Of a stretch of DNA of 34,041 nt, positions 20,881-28,320 are shown piece after piece (within the stretch, counting starts at the first letter, position 1; each line of letters opens with the position of its first letter). Location: the NCBI GenBank assembly GCA_031392925.1, contig JANMVV010000377.1:1-34041 (forward strand), in the 5' to 3' direction. Below the pieces are notes generated by a model. The model had not been told where the DNA came from. It did not search any database and saw nothing but the letters and a program-made list of their open reading frames with translations. This stretch comes from JAGNNV01 sp031392925 (GTDB taxonomy: Bacteria > Acidobacteriota > Vicinamibacteria > Fen-336 > JAGNNV01). The position numbers and the translations under genes are program-made.

Positions 20881-23002
20881 GGCGGCGCCGGCCCCGCGTC
20901 CGGCGCGCGTCGACACACCGGGCCCTGCCGGATCGCCGGGCTCGGTCCCGGTCCTGCGCGCCATCGCCGACGACGTGCCGCGCGGCCTGGCCCTGCGCAC
21001 GCGCCTCTTCCTCGGCTCCGTTCTCCTCCTGGCCTTCACCATCGGCGCCGCCATCGCGTTCCTTACGATCAAGTCCCAAAGCGTCGCCGAACAGAAGATC
21101 CGCGAAGATCTGAACGCGGTGCCCGCGATCTTCGAGGGCTACCGGTCCACCCAGGCGAGTGCCAGGGAGCGTGCGGTGCGCTCTCTCGCCGAGGAAGCGG
21201 GCACCAAGGCCCTCATGGCGGAGGTGCGCGAGCATCCCGAGACCTTTCACGATTCGGCCCAGGACTTCGCGAAGGTCCTGGGCGCGCGCACCGTCTACCT
21301 CTTGGACTCCGCAGGCGCCCTGCTCGCGCGCAGCGACCGCGAGGCGGGCGAGGAGACCGGCCGCGACTTCACCGGCATCAGCTGGGTGGACATTCCGCGC
21401 GAGACGAAGACCGAGACCTCCGCCTTCATTCTTGAGGTGTCGCGGGATCACGCTCTGTCGCTGGTCTCGTCGGCGCCGGTCACCCAGGGACGGGACGCCG
21501 AGCTTCGGCTCAACGGAGTCCTCGCCGCCTCCTTCGAGGTCTCGGCCGATAGGGTGAAGGACCTCGCCCTGCTCACCGCGGCGGATGTCGCGGTGGTGGC
21601 GAACGTGGCGCCTCGGAACCAGCCCCCGCTGATCGAGGTCCTCAAGGCCACGCCGAAGTTTTCGGCCGCCATGCCCGCCGCGATGCGCCAGGCCGCGACG
21701 CGCGTGTTCGAGACCGAGGCTCAGACCGAGCCGGTTGAGTTCATCGCCGCGGGTGAGCCATTCATCGCCACCGCGCTCCCCATCCGATCGGGCCGGAACG
21801 AAGTCATCGGCGCCCTCGTGGTCGGAAGGTCCAAGGACGCCGAGATGGCGCCCTTTCGAGAGATTCGCCGCAGCCTGCTCATCGTGGGGGCGATCGCCCT
21901 GCTTCTGTCTCTGCCTTTTTCGTTCGCCATGGCCCAGGGTCTGGCGGGACCGATTCAGAAGCTCGCCGAGGGCGCCCGCAAGATCGCGGGAGGAGAACTC
22001 GATGTCTCCCTGCCTACCGCCGGCGGCGAAGTGGGGGCGCTCGCCCGGGCCTTCGAAGGCATGGTGGGCGAGCTGAAGGAAAAGGCCCAGCTCGAAGCGC
22101 TCGTGGCCAACATGCAGCGGCGTCCGGGCGACATCACTTTCGGCGGCTCCTCGCCCCACAGCCGGGACTCGGGAGAGAGCGGTCAGGTGGGCCGCGTCTT
22201 CGCGGGTCGCTACGAGCTTCTCTCCGAACTCGGCAAGGGCGGCATGGGCGTGGTCTTTCGCGCGCGCGACCGCGAGCTCGACGAAGAGGTGGCGCTCAAG
22301 GTCCTGAAGGGCGTGGGCGAAGGCGAAGGCCAGTCGGCCCAGGTCGACCGGCTGCGCCAGGAGATCAAGCTCGCCCGCGTCATCACTCATCCCAACGTGG
22401 TCCGCGCCTTTGACTTCGGGGAGAGCGCCGGATCGCGTTTTCTCACCATGGAGTATGTCCCCGGCACCACTCTGCGCGAGGTGATCGACGCGCGTGGCGG
22501 ATTGCAGTTGACGCCCGCGCTGCAGATCGCGAAGCAGGTGTGCCGCGGCCTCGCCGCGGTGCACAAGGCCGGCATCATTCACGGCGACCTCAAGCCCCAG
22601 AACGTGATGGTGATGGGGAACGGCGTGGCCAAACTCATGGACTTCGGCGTGGCCCGAACCCGCTCCAACCAGGATCACGGCGGCGTCTCGGTGGTGGGCA
22701 CTCCGCTCTACATGAGCCCCGAGCAGGCCAAGGGCGCTGACCTCGACGAGCGCAGCGACATCTACTCCGCGGGGGTCATGATGTACGAGATGTTCACGGG
22801 TCAGTGCCCGTTCAAGGCCAAGGAGGTCACGGAGATCCTGCAGATGCACCTGAACGACACGCCTGCCGATCCTCGAACCCTTCGCCCGGAGGTTCCCGCG
22901 GGCCTCGCCGAGATCATCCTCGCCTGTCTCTCGAAGCACCGCGCTCAGCGTCCCTCCACCGCGGTCGACCTCGACCGGTGGCTCATGCGGGTCCGCGTCT
23001 AG
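20864..23002 (+). CDS. HAMP-linked receptor Ser/Thr protein kinase
   Basis: A 712-residue membrane kinase whose front end looks like a histidine kinase or chemoreceptor. Membrane segment 1 is at about 48-68, a periplasmic sensor of about 265 residues with Cache-like pattern (TVYLLDSAGALLARSDR, and ALPIRSGRNEVIGALVVGRSKD) follows, then segment 2 (337-357), a HAMP domain (358-412, ending in AFEGMVGELKEKAQLEALV) and a PknB-type kinase (450-708). LGKGGMGVVF, VALK with Lys479, MDFG (592-595) and SPE (618-620) are intact; the catalytic loop is IIHGDLKPQN (Asp575), with Gly replacing the usual Arg. It should phosphorylate Ser/Thr upon an external signal. ATG 20864 overlaps the cupredoxin gene by 17 bases and has GAAGG upstream. 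Confidence 0.93.
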   Translation: MPTGTEAAPAPRPARVDTPGPAGSPGSVPVLRAIADDVPRGLALRTRLFLGSVLLLAFTIGAAIAFLTIKSQSVAEQKIREDLNAVPAIFEGYRSTQASARERAVRSLAEEAGTKALMAEVREHPETFHDSAQDFAKVLGARTVYLLDSAGALLARSDREAGEETGRDFTGISWVDIPRETKTETSAFILEVSRDHALSLVSSAPVTQGRDAELRLNGVLAASFEVSADRVKDLALLTAADVAVVANVAPRNQPPLIEVLKATPKFSAAMPAAMRQAATRVFETEAQTEPVEFIAAGEPFIATALPIRSGRNEVIGALVVGRSKDAEMAPFREIRRSLLIVGAIALLLSLPFSFAMAQGLAGPIQKLAEGARKIAGGELDVSLPTAGGEVGALARAFEGMVGELKEKAQLEALVANMQRRPGDITFGGSSPHSRDSGESGQVGRVFAGRYELLSELGKGGMGVVFRARDRELDEEVALKVLKGVGEGEGQSAQVDRLRQEIKLARVITHPNVVRAFDFGESAGSRFLTMEYVPGTTLREVIDARGGLQLTPALQIAKQVCRGLAAVHKAGIIHGDLKPQNVMVMGNGVAKLMDFGVARTRSNQDHGGVSVVGTPLYMSPEQAKGADLDERSDIYSAGVMMYEMFTGQCPFKAKEVTEILQMHLNDTPADPRTLRPEVPAGLAEIILACLSKHRAQRPSTAVDLDRWLMRVRV

Positions 23003-23008
23003 TAAGCC

Positions 23009-23014
23009 TAGAAT
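23009..23014 (+). promoter_or_regulatory. Candidate -10 box TAGAAT before the porin-like gene
   Basis: TAGAAT, then TCGAAG, then ATG at 23021. A TANNNT box six bases before the start codon is the pattern known for leaderless mRNAs in Deinococcus and others. It lies just after the kinase stop (23002), so the barrel gene may have its own transcript. Confidence 0.45.
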
Positions 23015-23020
23015 TCGAAG

Positions 23021-24334
23021 ATGCGAACGTCCATGGCCCTGGCCGCTCTTCTCCTGAGCGCCCATGCCGCGGCGCAGGACGAGACGCCGCCGCCTCCGGT
23101 CGTGGAAGAGGCCGACGGATTCAAGTTCGGGGGCGAGATTAAGGCGGGTTACCGCTGGTCTCAGGCCCAGGATTCTTCGATCCTCTCCCCGTCGTTTCGG
23201 GTGGTGGGCCTCATGCGCACGCCGGATGCGGGCAGTTCCGTCGAGATTCAGCATCTGGCCATCTCCGGCGAGGGCTTCATCACCTCTGGCGTTTTTGCAA
23301 AGTTCGAAGTGCGTTTCCTGGATCTCTACAACCGGAATCCAACCTCCACCGACGCGCTGGTGTTCGTCCGCCAGGCGTTCGTGCGCTTCGGCGGAAAGCC
23401 GGAACTGCTGAGCGGAGCGAAAGGATCAAAGGCGTACGCGCTCTTCGGAATGGCCCCGCGCTTCACCAAGCAGACCACCCGCCATCTGGAGAGCTACGGA
23501 CTCCTGGGCACCGCGATCGGAAGGTTCGAACAGCCACAACTCGAGATAGGGGCCTCGTTGGGCGAGCACCTCTACGCGCGCGCCATGGTGGGTTCGGGGA
23601 ATCCGTTGTTTCTCCGCGACACCAACGCGCTGGCCGGGGACAACCTGGCCGAGGCTCCGGTCCCGAACCCGCAAGCCACCTACCAGACCGGTTTCCCCAT
23701 TCTCTACGACGCGAAGGTCACGGAGGTCAATGTCTCGGGCTCCCTGGAGAGGGGCTTCGGTCTGGGGGCCCGTTGGGGCGGTGGCGAGAAACCGGGTGTC
23801 GATGTGCTCGGTTGGTACTTCGGCCGCCGTCTCGCCGAGCGCGCGCGACTTCGTGGCACCGACTACGCCGCGGAACTGTCGGTTCTGCGTGGCACCGGCT
23901 ATCCGATCCCGACGAGCGGCAACCAGCGGCACGAGTGGGGAGTCAACCTGCAGGCCAAGGCCAGCGGTCTGCGGCTCTTCGCGCAATGGATCGACCAGGA
24001 CCTTGCCGGCGCGAGGCGGTATGGCCTCGAAGCGGAGGCCGCCTGGATCTTCCAATTGCCCGGTCTTTTCCTGGTGGGGGAGTCGCCTTTCGGAAACTGG
24101 ATTCAGCCGACCTTCCGCTATTCGTGGATCGACGACCGGTTCACGGCTCCCGTGGCCTATCCGCGCCTCTCGGTCGCGTGGCCATGGAAGAAGTACGACT
24201 TCGGCCTCCGTTTCGGCCTCGTCCGCAACGTGGACCTGACCGCGGAGTACACCTTCCACCAGGTCTTCCGCACCGCCACCCTGCCGAACCTCCCGATGAA
24301 GGAGTTCGTGCTGACCCTGCGGACGGGGTTCTAG
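23021..24334 (+). CDS. OprP/OprO-like outer-membrane porin
   Basis: A 437-residue exported protein. Signal peptide 1-18 (MALAALLLSAHAAA, then QDE). The rest is alternating beta-strands of a large barrel, such as FKFGGEIKAGYRWSQ, VFAKFEVRFLDLYNR, YDFGLRFGLVRNVDLTAEYTF and the closing strand FVLTLRTGF ending in Phe. ARAMVGSGNPLF and the repeated aromatic girdles resemble OprO/OprP phosphate-selective porins, though at this distance the substrate is unknown. It lies 18 bases after the receptor kinase and may be its co-regulated partner or target gene. Its TAG and the TAG of the convergent GGDEF-EAL gene share one CTAG. Confidence 0.8.
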   Translation: MRTSMALAALLLSAHAAAQDETPPPPVVEEADGFKFGGEIKAGYRWSQAQDSSILSPSFRVVGLMRTPDAGSSVEIQHLAISGEGFITSGVFAKFEVRFLDLYNRNPTSTDALVFVRQAFVRFGGKPELLSGAKGSKAYALFGMAPRFTKQTTRHLESYGLLGTAIGRFEQPQLEIGASLGEHLYARAMVGSGNPLFLRDTNALAGDNLAEAPVPNPQATYQTGFPILYDAKVTEVNVSGSLERGFGLGARWGGGEKPGVDVLGWYFGRRLAERARLRGTDYAAELSVLRGTGYPIPTSGNQRHEWGVNLQAKASGLRLFAQWIDQDLAGARRYGLEAEAAWIFQLPGLFLVGESPFGNWIQPTFRYSWIDDRFTAPVAYPRLSVAWPWKKYDFGLRFGLVRNVDLTAEYTFHQVFRTATLPNLPMKEFVLTLRTGF

Positions 24335-26430
24335 CTGCGGGCGACGAAGGCCCGGGCCCGTTCCGCATCGAGCGGGCGCGAGAACAGATAGCCCTGGCCG
24401 TACTTGCAACCGAGGGCTCGGAGCATGTCGCGCTGCTCCACCGTCTCCACCCCTTCGGCCACCACGTCCATGTCGAGGCTCTTCGCGAGGGAGACGATCG
24501 CGCCCACGATGTCCCTCTCCCGGCCGCCTTTGCCGAGGTTGTTCACGAACGACCGGTCGATCTTGAGGGTGTCCGCGGGAAAGCGCAGCAGATAGCCGAG
24601 GGACGAATACCCCGTGCCGAAATCGTCGATGCACAGGTGGGTGCCCAGAGCCTTCAAGCGCTTCAGCAGGTCGACCGCCATCTCCGGGTTTTCCATGATC
24701 ACGCTTTCCGTGATCTCCAGCTTGAGCCGTGAGGCGGAGAGCCCGGTCTCCGAGAGAACCTTCTGCACTTCCTCGATGAGGTCGCCTTGGGAGAACTGGC
24801 GTCCCGAGAGATTGACGTTCACGGTCAGGTGTTCGGGCAGGGCGGGGGAGCCCTGGGTCAGCCACTGGCAGGCCTCCCGCAGGGTCCAGCCTCCGATCCG
24901 GAAGATGAGACCGGTCTCTTCGGCCAGATGGATGAACTCATACGGGCCCACGATCCCGCGCTCGGGATGATTCCAGCGCACCAGCGCCTCGAAGCCCGCG
25001 GTCGCTTCTTCCTCGAGCGTGACGATAGGCTGATAGTGGAGAACGAACTCGTTCCTTTCCGCGGCCCGGCGCAGCGAGTGCTCGAGCTTGAGCAGTCCCA
25101 CCGCGCGCTGGTGCATCGACTCGTCGAAAATCTGAAACCGCGCCTTTCCCGTGGTCTTCGCCTGGTACATGGCGGTGTCCGCATCGCGCATCATGTCCTC
25201 GGCGCTCAGGTACTGGGCGCCGGCGTAGGCGATGCCGATGGACATGGTGGCGAAGATGTCCTGGCCGCTCACCCGGATGGGGGTGTCGAGCGCGTGGAAG
25301 ATCCGCTCCACCACGCGCCGCGCGTCGTCCTTGTCATCCAGGTCATCGAGGAGAATCGCGAACTCGTCCCCGCCGAGCCGGGCCACCGTGTGTTCGGCGC
25401 GCAGGGTGGAGAGGAGGATCCGGCCGATCTGGACCAGGAACTGATCGCCGGCCAGGTGGCCGAGCGAGTCGTTCACCACCTTGAACCGGTCGAGGTCGAG
25501 GACGAGGGCCGCGAAGAGGTGGGTGGGCCGCCGCTTGAGCCGTGACATCGCGGTGCGCAGCCGATCCATGAAGAGCGCGCGGTTAGGCAGCCCGGTGAGA
25601 GCGTCGTGGAGGGCGTCGTGGAGCAGGCGCTTCTCGGCTCGTCGTCTTTCCGTCACGTCCGAGCCGATCGAGGCCATACCGCAGATGGCGCCCGTGGGGT
25701 CGTGCAGGACCGTCGAGTTCCACGAGACCACGCGCGGCTCGCCGCGGGCGGTGAGGATCTCGTACTCCTCATGCGGCGCTACTCCCGACGCGATTCTCCC
25801 CTTGAAGGCCTCTTGCATGGAACCGCGCTTGCCGAGGGGCACCACGAGGTCGAACCAGTTGTGGCCGACCACGCCTTCCTCCTGGAGACCCAGGAGCTCG
25901 AGCGCGTACTCGTTCGCGAACGTGATGTCGCCGTCCGCGTCGAGAAGGACCGACACGAGCTGGACGTTCTCGATCAGATCGCGCAGCCGGCGCTCCGATT
26001 CCCGCATGGCGCTCTCCGCGAGCTTCTGGTCGGTGATGTCGAAACCCATGGCCAGGAGCGCGGACCGGCCTTCGTGCTCGATGCGGCTCAGGGTCAGGTC
26101 GATCCAGGGCTCCGAGCCCTTGGGGCCATCGAGCTTCAGCTCGAAGCGCTGGGGCGCCAGGACGGAGGCGGGCGTGGTGCCGGTCATCCGCTGGCTCAGG
26201 GCGGCGCGGGAGTCCTTGTGGGCGAGGTCGGAGAAACGCGAGCCCACCAGGTCCTTCCCCTTCGAGCCCCCGCGCCCTCGAGCCGCGCGGTTCGCGTAGC
26301 GGACGATGTCGTCCTCGACGATGAAGACAAGGGCGGCGTTTGCCTCGGTCAGGGCGAGAAAGCGCGAGTCACTCTCCGCGGGTGCTGAAGGCGCCCGCCC
26401 GAAGGTCCGGAGATAGTCGAGGACGCTCAA
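24331..26430 (-). CDS. PAS-PAS-GGDEF-EAL cyclic-di-GMP enzyme
   Basis: A 699-residue soluble signalling protein with PAS domain 1 (about 25-135), PAS domain 2 (148-262, ending SIGSDVTERRRAEKRL), a GGDEF domain (RLGGDEFAILL, 351-361) and an EAL domain (FEALVRWNHPERG, 480-492; DDFGTGYSSLGYLL; VVAEGVETVEQ). Both the cyclase and the phosphodiesterase signatures are intact, so it could make or break cyclic di-GMP depending on PAS input. The inhibitory I-site Arg-x-x-Asp that normally sits five residues before GGDEF reads RAEH (344-347), so product inhibition may be lost. No membrane segment. The start is TTG 26430, with GGGGAG about 14 bases upstream. It is convergent with the porin-like gene by four shared bases. 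Confidence 0.93.
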   Translation of the reverse strand: MSVLDYLRTFGRAPSAPAESDSRFLALTEANAALVFIVEDDIVRYANRAARGRGGSKGKDLVGSRFSDLAHKDSRAALSQRMTGTTPASVLAPQRFELKLDGPKGSEPWIDLTLSRIEHEGRSALLAMGFDITDQKLAESAMRESERRLRDLIENVQLVSVLLDADGDITFANEYALELLGLQEEGVVGHNWFDLVVPLGKRGSMQEAFKGRIASGVAPHEEYEILTARGEPRVVSWNSTVLHDPTGAICGMASIGSDVTERRRAEKRLLHDALHDALTGLPNRALFMDRLRTAMSRLKRRPTHLFAALVLDLDRFKVVNDSLGHLAGDQFLVQIGRILLSTLRAEHTVARLGGDEFAILLDDLDDKDDARRVVERIFHALDTPIRVSGQDIFATMSIGIAYAGAQYLSAEDMMRDADTAMYQAKTTGKARFQIFDESMHQRAVGLLKLEHSLRRAAERNEFVLHYQPIVTLEEEATAGFEALVRWNHPERGIVGPYEFIHLAEETGLIFRIGGWTLREACQWLTQGSPALPEHLTVNVNLSGRQFSQGDLIEEVQKVLSETGLSASRLKLEITESVIMENPEMAVDLLKRLKALGTHLCIDDFGTGYSSLGYLLRFPADTLKIDRSFVNNLGKGGRERDIVGAIVSLAKSLDMDVVAEGVETVEQRDMLRALGCKYGQGYLFSRPLDAERARAFVARS

Positions 26431-26447
26431 GGGGCGCTGAGTCTCCC

Positions 26448-27950
26448 CTAACGCCTCGCCGGCGGTGAAGCCTTCAGCCAGGTTTCCACTTCTTCGATGG
26501 TCCGAGGCACGCTCGCGGAGAGGCGCTTCAGGCCCGCGTCGGTGATCAGGAAGGAGTCCTCGATGCGCACACCGATGTTCTTGTACTTCGCCACCGCGGG
26601 CGCCACCTTCGCCTTGAAGTCGCGATTCGCCGGGTTGTCAGGCATGTCGTCGAGCGCCTGCTGCCGGATGTAGAGCCCCGGCTCGATGGTGAAGGCCATG
26701 CCGGGCGCGAGCGACCGGTCGTAGTCGCCGACGTCGTGGACATCCATGCCGATCCAGTGCGAGATGCCGTGGGTGTACCAGGTCCGGAACTGCTCGCCCT
26801 TCACGTCGGTGATGAGTCCGAGCTTCAGCAGGCCGGCCTTCACGACCTCCTCCGAGGCCTTCTCGATGTCTTGGGTCTTGTTTCCCGCGCGCGCCGCGCC
26901 GATCGCCGCTTCCTGCGCGGCGAAGACGAGCTGGTAGATCTCCTTCTGGACCGGAGTGAACGTGCCGCTCACCGGATAGGTGCGGGTGATGTCGCCGGTG
27001 AGGCCCTGGTAGCTGCCCGCGGCGTCCACCAGGAGCAGGTCGCCTGGCTCCATCTTCCGGGTCGAGGCTTCGTAGTGAAGCGTGGTCGAGTTCGGGCCGC
27101 TGCCCACGATCGAAGGGTAGCCCCAGCTCATGGCGCCGTTTTCGAGATAGACCTTCTCGATCGCGGCCTCGACCTCGTACTCGAACTTCCCTGGAGCTGC
27201 CGCCTTCATGCCCGCCTTGTGCGCGTCGCTCGAAATCAACACGCTCCTCTCCAGCACCTTCTGCTCGTACGCGGTCTTGATCTGCCGCTGCTCGTCGACG
27301 ACGGGCCTGGCGTCAACCAGAGAGACGCCGAAGAAGCGGTCGCGGAACTTGTTGGCCCAGACGTAGACCTCGGGCAGTTCCTGGGAGGGCGCGGGACGAG
27401 GACCGAAGAGCAGGGCCAGTTTTCCCCGGCCCGCTTTCACCTCGGCCTGAAAGTTGTTCCATTCCGTCGTGGTCTCACCGCGGCGCATCCCGAAGTTGCG
27501 GGCGTTGAACATGGCGGTGATGAAGGGCTCGAACTGTGAGAGGAAGTACACGGTCTCCACTCCGGTCTGCGCCGTGACTTCTTCCTTGGTCAGGGTGTGG
27601 CCATTCCAATGCTCGCGGCGGGCGTTCGGCTCCCGCACAAAGAGGACTTCCTTCTTCGTGGTCGCGCCGGGCATGAGGACCAGGATCGTTTCCTCCTGGT
27701 CGAGGCCGGCGAGATAGAGGAGATTCGAGTCCTGCCGGTACTCGTAGTTCACATCGGTGGAATAGACCTTCGAGGGCGCGCTCCACGCGATCATCACCGT
27801 GCCGGCCTCGAGCTTCTGCATCACCCGCGAACGCCGCGTCTTGAGATCGTCCTGATATTCGCCCGCTTGAAGCAGGCTGGAGGTGGCGGCGATGAGGAGC
27901 GCGGCCAGAGCCAGCCGGCGCAGGGAGGAATGAACCGGTCGGCTGATCAT
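26448..27950 (-). CDS. Secreted Xaa-Pro aminopeptidase (peptidase M24B)
   Basis: A 500-residue metallopeptidase with an export signal at 1-29 (LALAALLIAATSSLLQA). The N-terminal domain (30-225) is the aminopeptidase-P type (VYSTDVNYEYRQDSNLLYLAG). The C-terminal pita-bread domain has all five metal ligands: Asp309 (LLLVDAAG), Asp320 (GDITRTYPVSG), His398 (HGISHWIGMDVHD), Glu423 (TIEPGLY) and Glu464 (VRIEDSFLIT). It removes N-terminal residues ahead of proline, using two Mn ions. Cytoplasmic PepP has no signal peptide; a periplasmic version fits digestion of imported peptides. ATG 27950 has AAAGGA 11 bases before it. It follows the amidohydrolase remnant by 13 bases. Confidence 0.93.
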   Translation of the reverse strand: MISRPVHSSLRRLALAALLIAATSSLLQAGEYQDDLKTRRSRVMQKLEAGTVMIAWSAPSKVYSTDVNYEYRQDSNLLYLAGLDQEETILVLMPGATTKKEVLFVREPNARREHWNGHTLTKEEVTAQTGVETVYFLSQFEPFITAMFNARNFGMRRGETTTEWNNFQAEVKAGRGKLALLFGPRPAPSQELPEVYVWANKFRDRFFGVSLVDARPVVDEQRQIKTAYEQKVLERSVLISSDAHKAGMKAAAPGKFEYEVEAAIEKVYLENGAMSWGYPSIVGSGPNSTTLHYEASTRKMEPGDLLLVDAAGSYQGLTGDITRTYPVSGTFTPVQKEIYQLVFAAQEAAIGAARAGNKTQDIEKASEEVVKAGLLKLGLITDVKGEQFRTWYTHGISHWIGMDVHDVGDYDRSLAPGMAFTIEPGLYIRQQALDDMPDNPANRDFKAKVAPAVAKYKNIGVRIEDSFLITDAGLKRLSASVPRTIEEVETWLKASPPARR

Positions 27951-27963
27951 CGGGAGTTGTCCT

Positions 27964-28263
27964 TTACTTCTTCGCGGGAGGGGTGCTCTTGGTCTCGGCG
28001 GGGAAGCCCGTGCTGGGCAGCCCCTTCACGATCTTGAGCGCGTTCTTGTAGTACAGCTTCTTCAGCACGTCGTCGGGAAGCTCCATGCCGTAGAGCTTCC
28101 AGAACGCATGGTAATCGCGGTAGTAGTCGAAATACTCGTCCCCCGTCTCGAAGGTGCGCCAGTAGTAGGGATACTCATCGGGCTGGAAGCTGTCTTTGCC
28201 GAGGAGGATACGGTCCTGGTACTTGATGAAGAACGCGCGCGCGGTGCGGGGCCTCGTCATCAT
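27964..28263 (-). CDS. C-terminal remnant of an amidohydrolase-2 protein
   Basis: A 99-residue reading frame equal to only the last part of an Amidohydro_2 TIM-barrel protein. RTARAFFIKYQDRILLGKDS (6-25) is the strand and loop that carry the last active-site Asp (Asp24), and EYFDYYRDYHAFWKLYGMELPDDVLKKLYYKNALKIV-like helices close the barrel. The family is usually about 300-400 residues; the metal-binding HxH and most of the barrel are absent. Upstream lies the RND gene, only 53 bases away, so no missing part can be restored by a frameshift. An ATG at 28263 with AAGGA six bases before it still opens it well. It may be an intact remnant translated as a small protein, or a decaying fragment; no enzyme activity is expected. 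Confidence 0.75.
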   Translation of the reverse strand: MMTRPRTARAFFIKYQDRILLGKDSFQPDEYPYYWRTFETGDEYFDYYRDYHAFWKLYGMELPDDVLKKLYYKNALKIVKGLPSTGFPAETKSTPPAKK

Positions 28264-28281
28264 GTTCGTCCTTACGTTTTG

Positions 28282-28320
28282 GTGACGCTCCTCGCCCCGG
28301 CGCGCTGCTCGAGGAGTCAC
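28282..28320 (-). terminator. Hairpin at the end of the RND gene
   Basis: On the minus strand GTGAC-TCCTCG (beginning in the RND stop) can pair with CGAGGA-GC-GTCAC across a 15-base loop, an 11-pair stem with a two-base bulge. No T run follows, so it is at most a weak terminator or an mRNA-processing structure between the pump and the amidohydrolase remnant. Confidence 0.35.

Noticed and set aside
20315..23254. A 979-codon open frame on the minus strand opposite the cupredoxin and receptor kinase
   Set aside because: The plus-strand genes have clear domains and signal peptides; the antisense product is Arg/His/Gly-rich with no domain, a shadow caused by high GC.
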